NCBI RefSeq assembly: GCF_000346465.2
Contig: NC_034016.1
Coordinates: 20,514,442 to 20,578,441, forward strand
Reading direction: 5' to 3'
DNA length: 64,000 nt
Source: Prunus persica
Lineage: Eukaryota; Streptophyta; Magnoliopsida; Rosales; Rosaceae
Positions 30,642 through 42,987 of this stretch are shown here, one piece after another (the stretch's first letter is position 1; every line of letters starts with the position of its first letter). The position numbers were made by a program, and so were the translations under genes. The notes below the pieces were generated by a model. The model saw only the letters and a program-made list of their open reading frames with translations. It was not told the DNA's origin and ran no database searches.

Positions 30642-33600
30642 AAGAGAAATAATTCACTACTTTATATACATATCATGCATTAATTAAAATGCAATGAATA
30701 AGAGCCTCTGGCCTTACTTATGATAGTATTTATGCAGAAGCTGCAGATTTTCAATTGAGGAAAGCAGAGCAGCTAGCCTACCTGTAGCCGAAATTGGCAA
30801 CCAGAGCAAGCATCATCAGTTGAGTCTAATTTCTCTCTCTTCCATGCCTAAAATATGTTGACTAAGATATGCAGTGCCATTGTGAACATATGACTGCAAA
30901 TTAAGTTTTTTCTTCTGTCCTTTTGGTTTTGTTTATTTGCTAGTATCCCTTTTTTTTTCTTTTTTTTTCTTTTTTTTTTCTTTTTTGTTAAATTTTCTGG
31001 GAAAAGTAGGGGAAAGGATATAGAGACAGAGAGTCTCTCTGTACTGTGATTTGGGTTAGCATGTTTCTTAAGATTTTAGTACATGCATATCTTTCTTCCA
31101 TGCCAAACCACCATATCTACAAGATGAGTCAACCCTAAATGGGGAACCAAAAAACTGATATTTCCATGTGGCTCAGATTTACATGTGAGGTTCATGATTT
31201 CAGGTGGGACAGACCTCCTGGATATTGACAACTGTAACTTCTCAATTGGCTTCTTTGATATGATTTTACTTTGTCGGGGTGGAAAAAGGAAAAAACTTGC
31301 ACAAGCAGAGCAGTGTATCCACAAGCTAAGGCGAGAGAAACAAATGCAATTGCAAGTTTCATGATGTGAGAACAATATCAATGTGTAAGAGTTATAATTG
31401 TGGTTCGGATTCTCATGTTGAAAGAAGGGTTGAAAAAATGGAATCCAAGTACTTTTGTTTGTAGGGTTTGATTGGACTTGAGAGGGGATGAGAAATAATA
31501 GTGGGGGATGAAAGATTACAAAGTGAGAAAAAGGAGGGAGTGTGTGTATGCCAACCAATATGACCTTGTCTGCTTGCTTATGTGTTTTTCTTTCTACTCA
31601 AATGATATGATATAACTCAATAAATAGTGTTACCAAATACTAGTAAATTTGTAATGAGGATAAAGCCACAACAACCTACTCTATCTACTGGTCTTTGATC
31701 ATGTTGATGAAGTTCTTGACTCTGCCCTTGGTCCCTTCTCAACAATAAAAATGAACTACATTTATTGATTTTGTGTTAGATAGCGATGGAGGGGACCGGG
31801 CCATGAACCCGGGACATGCAAGTTTTTCTCCTGACATACATCTTATGTATTAAGTTTAAAGGTGGATTATCATATAATCTAACAATCTATTACTTTCTTG
31901 AATTACCCACTAATGATGCTTGAAAAGCAGCCAACAAGAAACATAAATAAATAAATAAATAAAAATCTAATCAAAGGACGTCTTGCCTGCATGACCCATA
32001 TACTTATCTTTTAAGCTGCAATCACTCCAATCAACAAGATTTGGTAAATTAAGTTGTAATTACCCCAATCATTTGGAGGTCTCCCCATCTGAGTGAAAAG
32101 CAGGAGATAAAAAGAGAAATTTCATGTCTTTAGAGAGAACGTGTTACAAAAGCTTCTTGGTACAATAATATGTATGCCTTTTCACCTATCCTTTCAAGTT
32201 AAGGGATCTGAAATTGAGGAGAAAAATCTCATAAGGTTCATCTGATGTGAGAGGCAATAGCTTTTATCATCAGATGGTCTCTAATGCTGTAAAGAAACGT
32301 TTGCTAAGCACTAGCTTACCTTGGGGCACAAACCCATCCACCCAAAATAACAGAGAAAAATAAAGAAAAGAAAAGAATTCAACCCTGATCTGCTAACAAA
32401 ATACAGCCTTTTGGGTTGGAGTACTGGCTCAGCAATGGGACCCTAAGGGTGATATTTGTTGATACATGCCATTTTTCAGTCATCATTTGAACTACTTTTA
32501 TTGCTGAATGACAGGAAAAAAACTCAGAGAGAGAGAGATATGGTACAAGTAATCATATTTATGTGGCATTGTTGTTTCCTTCAAAACTAGAAACTAATTG
32601 TATTTATGTGGGTGTTTTCATTCTTCATGGTGGATATCCAATCTCCCTATAGGCTGTCAACCAGATGGTACAAGTAAAAGCATATTCTACAAATAAATTT
32701 TAAAAAAAATTCAGTTTTATTAGTATCCAAGTTTACTTTCTTCTTCCCCACCAAACTGGGCCATTTAGCAAAAGAAACCACATACCTACCAGTTATGCTC
32801 ACTGCAAACAGCAAATACTGAAGTATTCTGTAAATACACTAATATATACATATATGCATATACACACACATTCGAAGACATACTCCATATGTTTTACCCA
32901 TCATGGATCAACTAGTGAGGACAGACTCTCAAACCATTTCAATGCCCCTCTTCCAACTTGTGGGATAGATATTTTTCTTTTCCAGAATGAAATGCTAGTT
33001 CGCTGAGACTGCACTCATCAGCTGAGAAATATTTCGTGCTCATCAAAAAAGGAAAGCGAACAAAAGGCTAGAAAAAAGTATTGCAGCAGAAAAATCTACA
33101 ATTCTCATTAAATGCTTTGCATAAATATTTCACAGAAATTAAGGTTTGATGCTATACAAAGAAGTTTAATATCTGTATTACAAAAGTATCAAGTGCAACA
33201 GGAGGCCGACTGATTACTACCACTCTGCGGATCATGTTCTCTCATTAATTGACAGAAGGGTAACATTTTAGTGACATAACAGTACCTTTTTTAGTAAGCC
33301 TCTCTTCTACTTAACACCAAGCCAAAGAACATGGGACCAGAAAAAAAAATAAAACTTTGGCGTGCACGAATACGCTGCACTATTCGACCAAAAAAACAGT
33401 ATGATGCGCTAGGTCTTGTTTATTTGCAACCTTGATTTAGGGGAGTCACTCATGCACTGCAGGCACTAGCGGATGCATGTTCAATCCATCACTACACCAT
33501 CTATGCGATCTGCCCTCACAGAGACAGCACCACTGAAGTTTTTTCTTTGAATACAATAACGATTGTCCATTTGAGATCATGGCAATGCAACTTCACATTT

Positions 33601-33691
33601 TGTAACTTCTGGTTGAATGTGTGAACAAAATCAGAAGACTTTTGGATTAGAAGTTATGACTGAATAATCATGCTCGTGACTTTGAAACTTA
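30642..33691. other. Intergenic: 3' part of MIR166 transcript unit and 3' UTR of PPR gene
   Basis: No coding region was recognised in 3 kb. There are T-rich and AT-rich simple tracts (for example 30950-30985). An open frame of 160 codons on the minus strand at 31076-31558 has no domain. A possible SINE fragment (gaacccgggac near 31805) was not strong enough to call. The last few hundred bases probably contain the 3' UTR of the minus-strand PPR gene. Confidence 0.45.
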
Positions 33692-35587
33692 TCATGTCAT
33701 CTTCGATTGGCTAGTGGCAGGAAATGTTGGAAGCAAGTCCAGACATTTACGATACTTTTCATCCTTTGAGAGCAAGTCTATGACAATGGAGATTGTGCAT
33801 GAATCTGGTGACAAATTTCTTGCGACCATCATGTGAAGAAGTTCGACCACTTTCGCCGAGTCATCACTTTGGCAGAAACCACGCATGAGGATATTATAAA
33901 TAATGACATTTGGAGCACAACCATTCGCTTCCATTTCTATAAACAAACCATTTGCCTTTTCCAGTTGTCCTTCTATACAGAGCCCATGAATCATCACGGA
34001 ATATGTTATAACATTCGGTGCCAGGCCTCTATTTGACAATGTAAGAAAAAGATCCCAAGCAACTTCAAGGTTCCCTGCTTTACAGAAGCCATCAATAAGG
34101 CAATTTAACATTTCGACACTAATTTTGAAGTTGCAATTTTCTAAAGTACGGAAAACTTCCATTGCCTCTGGTACGCAATCAGTTTTGCAAAGCCCGTCCA
34201 ACAATATTTTATATGTTGTTGAATTTGGTAACAGGTTCTGAGTTTGCATTTCACCAAAAAGTTCTTGTGCATCCTGAACTTTACCCATATGAAAAAGACC
34301 AGTTAATAAGGAGTTATATGTTATTACTGTTGGCCTAGTTCCTTTGCCAATCATTTCCTTGTAAAGATTGACAGCTTCCTGTATATTCCTATTCTTGCAG
34401 TATCCATTGATCAACACATTGTAGCTAATAGCATCAGGTTCACACCCTCTACTTGGGATAGAATGAAACAGCTCTCTTGCTTCATTAAGCCTACCCGCTA
34501 AACAGAAGCCATCCATCAAAGTGTTGTAAGTAAATACATCAGGATCTATGCCCCTTTGAATCATCAACTTTAACAAGTCACTGCTTTCTTTCAGATGTCC
34601 CCTTCTGCAAAGCACTCCTATTAACACATTGAATGTCACCACATTAGGCCTGACACCCTGATCCACCATCTCATTTAACAAAGCTTTAGCCGCTTCCCAT
34701 TTTTCATTGTAGTATAGTTCATGTATTAGAGCACTATATACAATCACATCAGGGACAAATCCTCTATCTTTCATTTCTATGAAAAGTTCTTTCGCCTTAT
34801 CTACCAACCCAGCTTTACAGAGCCCATCAATAATGGTCCCATAAGATACTACACTTGGCTTACACTCAACACCATAGACACCATTCCCATTAGCCATTTC
34901 TTCATGTAACCGAAGCGCAACATTCGTATTTCCTGTCCGACACAACCCGTTAATCAAAGTACCAAAAGTAACCACAGTAGGCTGACACCCCAACTTGATC
35001 ATTGTCTTAAACAACCTGGTTGCCACATCAATCCTATCCTCCATACACAACCCTTTAAGCAATGCCGTATAAGTCACAGTACTTGGTCTATAGCCCCTCC
35101 TTAAAAGACTTCCCATAACCACAAAACCATCACGAGCCCGGTTCACGTTACAAAAGCAATTAAGCAAAATATTAAGCGTAATGAAATTAGGCAACAACCC
35201 AACAGATATTAACTTATTGTAAAACAAAAAAACTTGAGAGCAATGCTTACTCTTGGCAAGTCCACCAAATAAACGATTGAATGACCAAATTGGAGGAGTG
35301 GGTTGCATTTGAATCATGTGCTCAAAATAGTGCAGCGCTTCATTGATGGTAACATTACCTGACTTACAGTTGGTTTCGAGAAATCTTTCAAGTTGGGTTT
35401 GGATTGGAACTTTGGAAATTGGGTTTTCTGATGAAGTTGTGGGATTTGAAGAAGTGGGCGTGCCTTGGTTCTTGATGAACAAAGATGAAAGCTTGCTTGA
35501 AGTTTTGGAATTTGAAGATGTGGGTCTTTGTGGGTTTGTGAATAAAGATGATAACTTTACTTTTGAAGCTGTTCCTGAAGAGCTCAT
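33692..35587 (-). CDS. P-type pentatricopeptide repeat protein, Rf-like, organelle RNA binding
   Basis: Intronless, 631 residues. About 14 tandem 35-residue PPR units start near residue 117, with typical phases such as TVTYTALLKGLCMEDRIDVA, VVTFNVLIGVLCRRGHLKE and VITYSVMIHGLCIEGQLEKA. No DYW or E motif follows the last unit, so it is P-class. The unit style resembles restorer-of-fertility-like PPRs, which act in RNA processing in mitochondria. The first 60 residues are Ser/Thr/Lys-rich and nearly free of acidic residues, as in a targeting peptide. They contain an internal duplication (KLSSLF ... TSSNS, then KLSSLF ... TSSNP). One unit between about residues 210 and 250 carries a short insertion (ANGNGVYGVE). 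Start: the first ATG after an untranslated leader. Confidence 0.92.
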   Translation of the reverse strand: MSSSGTASKVKLSSLFTNPQRPTSSNSKTSSKLSSLFIKNQGTPTSSNPTTSSENPISKVPIQTQLERFLETNCKSGNVTINEALHYFEHMIQMQPTPPIWSFNRLFGGLAKSKHCSQVFLFYNKLISVGLLPNFITLNILLNCFCNVNRARDGFVVMGSLLRRGYRPSTVTYTALLKGLCMEDRIDVATRLFKTMIKLGCQPTVVTFGTLINGLCRTGNTNVALRLHEEMANGNGVYGVECKPSVVSYGTIIDGLCKAGLVDKAKELFIEMKDRGFVPDVIVYSALIHELYYNEKWEAAKALLNEMVDQGVRPNVVTFNVLIGVLCRRGHLKESSDLLKLMIQRGIDPDVFTYNTLMDGFCLAGRLNEARELFHSIPSRGCEPDAISYNVLINGYCKNRNIQEAVNLYKEMIGKGTRPTVITYNSLLTGLFHMGKVQDAQELFGEMQTQNLLPNSTTYKILLDGLCKTDCVPEAMEVFRTLENCNFKISVEMLNCLIDGFCKAGNLEVAWDLFLTLSNRGLAPNVITYSVMIHGLCIEGQLEKANGLFIEMEANGCAPNVIIYNILMRGFCQSDDSAKVVELLHMMVARNLSPDSCTISIVIDLLSKDEKYRKCLDLLPTFPATSQSKMT

Positions 35588-36291
35588 CGTAGAGAAGCAG
35601 TTAGCAGAAGAACTTCAGCAGCAGCAGCTAGCCTAATCGTCGTTTTTGTGTCGACGACTTGGTATTGAATCAAGAGAAAATTGTAGTAGTTGGTGTCGTT
35701 TTAGCGGTAAACAAAACTTCTTCATTTTCTCTCTTTTGCAGTTTATATTAATCAAATTTGTTGGCCAATTAACAAATTATTAGCTTCTCTTTTAAAGAAA
35801 TACAAATTATTAGCTTCTCTAAAAAAAATATATAAATTATTAGCTATTACTCTAATAACATTTTTATAAATAAACTCATTTTAATATGGTATATTATACA
35901 AAAACTCATATATAGCATATGTAAAGAGAAAACTCCAAAATTAACTGCTTCTAATTGGTTCTTAATATGTAAAAATTTGGTAAGAACTAATTAAAAATGA
36001 CACGTGACTAGTTTTGAATTTTTCTATCCAAACAAAATTTGAGAAATCGGAATAGAATGGTTAGAGAAATGTGGATATGTTATTTCTTGCTTTTCAAAAT
36101 ATAATGTATTAGATTATTTTAATTTTAATTTAAGGCCAAACAATTTTATTTTCAGTGTTCTGAAAATTTAGAAAGTGGAAATGTATTTGGTAATTATTTT
36201 TAGTTTTTAGTTTTTAGTTTTTGAACAAATGAAAATTAATTTTAAAATGAGCCAAAATTTTGAAAACTCTCGAAAATCAATTTTCCACGCT
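35588..36291. other. Divergent promoter region between PPR gene and SmD2
   Basis: AT-rich; repeated ttagttttt motifs near 36195-36225. About 700 bp separates the PPR start codon from the SmD2 telo-box. Confidence 0.5.
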
Positions 36292-36303
36292 AAACCCTAA
36301 ACC
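36292..36303 (+). promoter_or_regulatory. Telo-box (AAACCCTAAACC) at the SmD2 promoter
   Basis: The motif precedes a CT-rich leader, the arrangement usual for plant genes of the translation and RNP machinery. SmD2 5' UTR exon(s) probably start just downstream. Confidence 0.6.
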
Positions 36304-37287
36304 TTTTCTATTATTTCACGCTCGCTCTCGCTCTCTCAAATCTCCCTCGCGCGCTCTCTCTCTCTCTCTCTCTCTTTCAATTCTCTCTCTGCCTCTTCCC
36401 TCCTCGCTCGATCTCACTGCGCTCAGTTATCTGGGATCTGACGCTCTCTCTGTCTCACTTATATCCTCCTCTCTCACTCAGATCTCACTGCCTCTAGGCT
36501 TTCATAAAGGTATGAAAGTCTCTGCCTGACTGTTTGGGTATTTCAGATTTGGTGTTTTTGAACTTTTTTAACTTGTTGGTATTTGATATTGGACTGTTTT
36601 TTGTGTTTTTATGTTTTGCTGCTGATGTTGCTGTGTTTTCGGGTTTTGTTGTTGCTATTAATAGTGCATTACAGAAAGGGAAGAAGCAATCGTAGTTTTT
36701 TTTTGTCGTACTGTTTGGATCAAACTATCTCTTCACCATTCAATTATAATCAATTGTTTTTAACCTCTGCTTAGTTTAAATGAGTTCATAATATGCCTAA
36801 ATTTACTGTTGCATGCATAGCTGCTAGCTGGTGTGATGCTTAAATTGTTTGTTCTGGTTTTGTAGCTTAAGTTGCTTATAAGTATGTCAAGCTAATTAAG
36901 ATAAAGGAAAATTGGAGGGTTAAATTTTGAGTCACTGAACTTCGGTTTGTAATTAGCTTTTGTACCAACTTTGGTTTTCATTGGAAACGTCCAATTTCAA
37001 TGAATTTATGAGAACATCTGTAAATTAGTGTCGCCGCTCATAGAATTAAAATTAAACAATAAAAACGAAAGTTGGTACAATAGTGTTGAGAACTGAAAAC
37101 ATTTGCAAATTACTGTTGCCATGATACATCCAATGAATTTATGAGATCTCAGTATGTAATACCATTGTAATATCAGTAGTGTATTACTTAATTTTTTTGG
37201 TGAACTTACTTAATACTCGGATTAATTTGGTATATCTTGTTGTTCCTTGCCAGGTTGAAAATCCTAGAAACATACCCCTTGTTCAAG

Positions 37288-38524
37288 ATGAGGTATGATT
37301 AGTTTGATGTGCCAAATTGCAATTGTCCTTAGCTTTTTACTGAAATACTAACAAGGTTCCTTTTTTGTTTTGTGTTTATTTCCCTCTCTGTTTCCAGCCG
37401 GCCAATGGAGGAGGATGTAAGTTATTCTGCTCATGAGTTAATTTTGTTCATCTTTATCATGTCTCTCTCTGCATCTTTAAATGTTATGTATTATCTGAGA
37501 GATCGAGTAAAATGGGTTGTCCTGAATTTGGATATGGAATTTGCAACTTTGAACTAGTGGCAGTTGGCAATATCTCGTAGTTACCCCCATCTGTGATTGT
37601 ATTGAATTGTACTCCATAGGTACTTTGATGGTATTTCATGGAAACTAATCTGAGTTCAAAATATTGTTGCACTTCAGTTAGTCATTTTTTGGTTAATGCA
37701 TCAGAGCACTAGTAATTATCAAAGAGTAATTGTGTTATGCCTCCTATGTTTGTGTGTTTCTTTTGCCATGTTCTTCTAAAGGACCGCCAAACATTTACTC
37801 ATTTCCCATTCCTGCTAAATAAAACCATACCAAATGTTTGAGAGTGATCTCTCTTGGTATATGACATGGTCGCATGTGATTATTTCCCTTCTCATTCTGG
37901 AAACCTTTTATTTTGTCATATTCTCATTCTGAAACCCAAAGTCAGCATATTTATTCTTATTGGTATCATTAATTTGTGAAGATTCTTATCTAACCTGAAT
38001 GCTGCAGGTTGTCAAGAACGAGGAGGAGGAATTTAATACAGGACCACTCTCTGTTCTTATGATGAGTGTGAAGAATAATACTCAGGTAGTGCTTTCTATA
38101 ATTTCATAGTTCTCTGCCAATAAAGGCTTTACATATCAGGAAAATATTCTTATTCAAATTGGTTCTCATTGTGCAAACAGGTGCTCATCAATTGTCGTAA
38201 CAACAGAAAGCTTCTTGGTCGTGTGAGAGCATTTGACAGGCATTGCAACATGGTTCTGGAAAATGTTAGGGAGATGTGGACTGAGGTATTCCCAATCATG
38301 GGTTTTTTCTCGTGTTCTGTTTCCTTTTTGTGTTGATAGATCATCATCAATTATCAATGTTCTTTTTATCTCATGATATTTGTGTTATCATTTATTTGTC
38401 TATGCAGGTGCCAAAGACTGGAAAAGGCAAGAAAAAGGCCCAACCTGTTAACAAGGATAGATTCATCAGCAAGATGTTTCTCCGTGGGGATTCAGTTATT
38501 ATTGTTCTTAGGAATCCTAAGTGA
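37288..38524 (+). CDS. SMD2: Sm core protein SmD2 of spliceosomal snRNPs
   Basis: SmD2 is one of seven proteins forming the Sm ring on U1, U2, U4 and U5 snRNAs. Five coding exons: 37288-37292 (ATGAG only), 37398-37416 (19 nt), 38008-38085, 38181-38285 and 38408-38524. They total 324 nt and give 107 residues beginning MSRPMEED. The Sm fold is clear: [20 protein letters not shown] (Sm1) and [20 protein letters not shown] (Sm2), separated by the D2-specific insert [15 protein letters not shown]. Almost every residue agrees with what I recall of Arabidopsis SmD2. Non-coding leader exon(s) lie upstream, at about 36300-36510, before a long intron. The first in-frame ATG visible in the 19-nt exon is residue 5, not the true start. 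Confidence 0.95.
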
Positions 38525-39327
38525 GCTGTATTATTATTGTATGTAGCTTTGACAATTCCAACGACTTGCAGAAGTAGTGTCCATGCGGAAAATTTTATGT
38601 ACCAAGGTTGGGAGCTTTTATGTACACTTTTTTTGAGCAACTTTCAAGTGCTGTATATTTTTTACCAAATGGATCATACACATGCTATGTGATGCATACA
38701 TAAACAGTTTACTGTTTTTGAAGAAAAATGATTATCTTACCAAATGGATCATACACGCGATGCGATGTATTACGATTGTAGTTATGGGGAAAAAAAAGTG
38801 GATCATATTATTCCCGTTGTCATAATCCTAATTCATTTCTCCATTCTTTCATAACCACTTTGTTACTATAACAATCGAAGTTTATAATTTTAAGTATGTA
38901 ATGAAAAATTACTACAACAATCTAAGTTCATAAATTTGTTACTAACACATTGATGTGTAACACTGAGGAACATTATTAGGAAAGTGAAAAGTCCATTGGT
39001 GGGAAAGTTCATATGAGTGTTGTGAGGGGAGGGAGAGGCAGGGACGAGGACAGAAGGTTTATTGGGTACAATTTTAGAAACATCATTAATAATAACAATA
39101 ATAACAATATAAGTATTTGTTCGCATCGCAGACGTGTCACCACTCAATTTCGAAACAAGCAACCATATAACGATTAACATGCAACTAGAAAAGGCATAAG
39201 CCAATGCCAAATTTTCTCTCTCATCTTCACAATCGAAATCCAAATCAGATCGCAGAAAAGTAACAAAAGACTCAATCTTTCTTCACATCACATCTAGCTA
39301 GCTATTTTTCCTGGAATTTTTTAAGAC
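38525..39327. other. SmD2 3' UTR and intergenic
   Basis: No gene was recognised. The first about 200 bp is the SmD2 3' UTR. Confidence 0.5.
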
Positions 39328-40627
39328 ATGCAGAAAGGTAAGCATCATGGAACAAAACTAGTGAGCCTCTGGATATTGGCCTCTTCCGTGGCTATATGCT
39401 TCCATCCTTCATGCACAAACCTATGTAATTTATCACTCCTCACCTCTCAATTTTCTTCAGATCACAACAACAGCAAACCCACCTTCACACAGATCCTTGT
39501 AGCCTCTTCCATCGGGATCATCATCGCCGCCGCGGTGCATTGCCGTCTGCGAAAGCTCAAGGATCAGAAGATCATCCCACGCCTAAAAATATCTGACTCT
39601 AGCCGTGTTCAACACAAGCTTGAAAGGTTCCCTCATTATGTAGGTAGGTAATTGATAGAACATGATATCTCCACTTATTATCTCCATGTAAAAATAAAAA
39701 ATAAAAAAATAAAAAAGACTTATTGTGATCTATATATGAGGCCTTGTTATTGTAAAACCTGTTGGCAGAAAATTCAAGAAGCAATTTTAACGGAATTGTG
39801 TTTGTGTGTTTGTGTTTTCTGCATTGCCTTGTGGGTGCACATGCAGCTAGGCAGCTGGGATTTAAAGACAGAAGAGAATGTCCACATCTGTGCAAGTTAG
39901 CCACTGAATACATCAGAAAATTCGAAGGGTTTGAGGATGATATCTATAACTTCTTCTCAAGTGAACCGGATGCCGATTCGCTGTTTGTGAAGCTTGTGGA
40001 GGAGTTTGAGAGATGCATCCTCAGCTATTTTGCATTTCATTGGAGCCTAGCTGACCTCATGATTAGTCAGGTGGTTAAGATCCTAATCATTTTGCATTGA
40101 AAGACAATATGAAAGAATGTAATTAAAATCCTAATTAGTCATATTTTTCTTCTGTGGAACCTCAAGTGATAAGGATTTGTGAAATTTCAGATCTTGAGCT
40201 GTGATGCTGAGCCTAGAAAGAAGCTCAAGAACATTGTCATGGCAGCAACCAGGTAGGTAGGAATTACTTATTATACGCAAGCATTACCAAAGTGAAGCAC
40301 AATTATTATTGTAATTTTGTTTTTTGGTAGGGAAAAATGAATATAATCTTGACTTTGTGTTGTGATATAGAGAACAGAGATTTGAGAGGGTGACAAAAAA
40401 TTTGAAGGTGGCTAGAGTTTTCACAACGTTAGTGGAAGAGATGAAAGCAATGGGGCTGGCGACGGCGGTGGATGACTCAACATGTACAGAGGTGATGGCT
40501 CCAGTAGCACATGCTGATAGAAGTCCAGTCCTCCTCCTCATGGGAGGTGGAATGGGAGCAGGGAAGAGCACTGTGCTAAAGGACATCCTCAAAGAGTAAG
40601 AGTTCATTTTTCAAGCAAAATGCATGC

Positions 40628-40665
<38 letters not shown>

Positions 40666-42812
40666 AACCAACTTCTCTTCTTCCCTTAACATTTTCCTTC
40701 TCAACTCTCTCTCGCATGGCATGGATTGAAGCCTACATGAATATCTTGATAACCGATCCTATTATATATCGGGTAGAAATTCTGTTTGCTACTGTAGTTA
40801 ATTAGAAATCATAAGCATAAACAATTATATTACATTACTGTAATCACATTTTACAACCAAGCAACGACAAGGCAAGCTCCTCCCATCATCACGGCTTGGT
40901 AGATTTCATTCAATTCAACCATCATTTTCAAGCAAAAGAAAACATCATTTAATGTTAACCTTTTTGGTTGAAATGTGTGTTGTAGAACATTCTGGGCTGG
41001 AGCAGCGGGGAATGCAGTAGTCATTGAGGCAGATGCCTTCAAAGAAACAGATGTTATATATAGAGCCCTCAGCTCTAGAGGACATCATGACATGCTTCAA
41101 ACTGCTGAACTGGTATACGTCAAATCCCTCTCCCTACAAATAAACTGAGCTACATAAATACAACTGTACATAGCCTTTTATAGGAGGGAGCTTGGTTTTA
41201 GTGTGTTTATATCTGAATCTAGATGAAAAGCTAATCACACTAATCTAAACTATACTCATCTTACCACATATCGCCAACTACAGCGAGCAATGCAAATGAT
41301 TATAACAAGTTTGTTGATCAATATTGCTCCTTATGCAAAAAGAAAAAATCCTCATAAACACTCTCTTTCATTTTAGTGGGATTGCAATTAAGCCCCGTTT
41401 TCTGGATTTTGTTTTCAACTTTAAAAGAAAATTCCTATGTGGAAAAACTTCAGTTGGATAACTTTATATTATTGTATATAAAACACATAGATACCTATAC
41501 TTAACTACAGTTCATTCAAATAATTTTTTAAGGATAGTATGAGCTGATAAAAATGATTTCAAACAGGTACACCAATCATCTACAGACGCAGCATCATCAC
41601 TCCTGGTCACAGCACTTAATGAAGGGCGGGATGTGATCATGGATGGCACACTCTCTTGGGTACCATTTGTTGTGCAGACAGTAACAATGGCCAGAAATGT
41701 CCACCGCCGCCGTTATCGGATGGGACCTGGTTACAAGGAGGGTGAAGATGGAACTGTTATCGAAAACTATTGGGAACGACTTGACGATGAAGAACCAGAA
41801 CAAGTAGGAGGCAGAAAGAGAAAACCATACAGGATAGAGCTTGTTGGAGTTGTGTGTGATGCTTATCTAGCTGCTATAAGAGGCATAAGGTATATGGTCT
41901 TACCTTATCTTTTTGTTCACTTTCCAACTTTTAGCAGTAAAAAGTAAAGCATTTCCTCTTGAGGCCCTGATAAATGAAAGTCAATGACAACAGGAGAGCT
42001 ATCATGTGTAGAAGAGCTGTACGAGTAAACTCACAATTGAAATCCCACAAGAGATTTGCAAATGCATTTCTAACATATTGCCAACTGGTTGACAACGCAA
42101 GGCTATATTGCACTAATGCATTGGAAGGTCCACCTAAGGTACACTTGCTATCCCTTCTTTTAGTTTATATATCTTCCTTCCTTTCCAATGTAAAGAACCT
42201 GCACGCATACCTTAACTCAACTCAAGAGTGTTACATTCCATGCATGAAACTAAGGAATCAAACAAAGCCTATGTACCTGCAGACTTCCACATAACCAAGG
42301 CTCTGAATGAACTTTCTTGAATTCTGTATCTCCTAGCCTCGGAACTCATAGTCGTTGCACGTGTGATGAGCCAGCCCCTCTATCTGACCTGAAATAACCT
42401 TGCTTTAGACATTAAGAGTCCTAAATGTAAGATGCGAAATATATAATTTATGCAACCATGGATGGAAAACATAGCTTCCAGGACCAGATCAATAACAAAA
42501 AGTTCCGCTTGGAAGTAGTTTATAGTAGTCTAACATTATATGTGTGATACTAAGATAATAATTGTTGTGAAGCTGATAGGATGGAAAGACAAAGACAGAA
42601 CCTTGCTTGTTGATCCAGATGAAATTAATTGCTTGAAAAGGGTGGGCCGATTAAATGACACAGCGAATTCCATATACGAACTTTACAAGCACCCTAACCC
42701 AGCTTGTGAAACTGGGTCAATCTGGAAGGACATTGTCTTATCACCTTCAAGATTAAACATTCAAAAAGAGCTGAAGTACTCCATCCAGAAAGCTGAAAGA
42801 TTGAAACGATAA
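39328..42812 (+). CDS. Plant P-loop NTPase with zeta-type kinase domain
   Basis: Eight exons: 39328-39643, 39847-40070, 40191-40252, 40371-40595, 40986-41112, 41567-41889, 41994-42138 and 42573-42812. Total 1662 nt, 553 residues, every join in phase. Hydrophobic segments near residues 12-26 and 56-72 (ILVASSIGIIIAAAV) suggest membrane anchoring or an organelle target signal. A conserved plant-specific N-terminal region (ECPHLCKLATEYIRKFEGFEDDIY, SYFAFHW) is followed by Walker A GGGMGAGKST (259-268) and VVIEADAF, the acidic site expected in zeta/PezT-like kinase folds. VIMDGTLSW and a long C-terminal extension (GWKDKDRTLLVDPDEI) complete it. Bacterial relatives phosphorylate UDP-sugars; plant members are full host proteins with no antitoxin and their role is not known to me. 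The neighbourhood matches Arabidopsis At1g06750/At2g30630 from memory. Confidence 0.88.
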
Positions 42813-42923
42813 ACCAATGGTCCAGGCCAGGTGCGTTTTAAACTTCTTATCTTCACAGCACAGATCAGAAGATGGAGACTGAACACAGCATTGGAAGTTT
42901 TCAATATCTGCAACCAATGAGTA

Positions 42924-42987
42924 TTTTGTCTGTGTTTTACCAAAAACTAGGAGCTTTTTGTCTGTGTTGTACCAAAAATGAGGAGCT
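42924..42987. repeat. Two-copy 32-bp tandem repeat in the 3' UTR region of the P-loop gene
   Basis: ttttgtctgtgttttacc and ttttgtctgtgttgtacc start at 42924 and 42956, each followed by a related aaaaa(c/t)(t/g)aggagc tail. Confidence 0.85.

Noticed and set aside
30359..30643. 94-codon open frame with a Ser-Leu repeat ending in ...FGPGFIPLN on the plus strand
   Set aside because: The Ser-Leu part is the translated CT microsatellite and the end is the MIR166 hairpin. The nucleotide sequence matches a miRNA precursor, not a peptide gene.
31076..31558. 160-codon minus-strand frame downstream of MIR166
   Set aside because: Low-complexity Phe/Ser/His composition, no domain and no splice or promoter support.
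31770..31870. Possible SINE (gaacccgggac, B-box-like on the minus strand)
   Set aside because: No convincing A-box at the right spacing and no tail.
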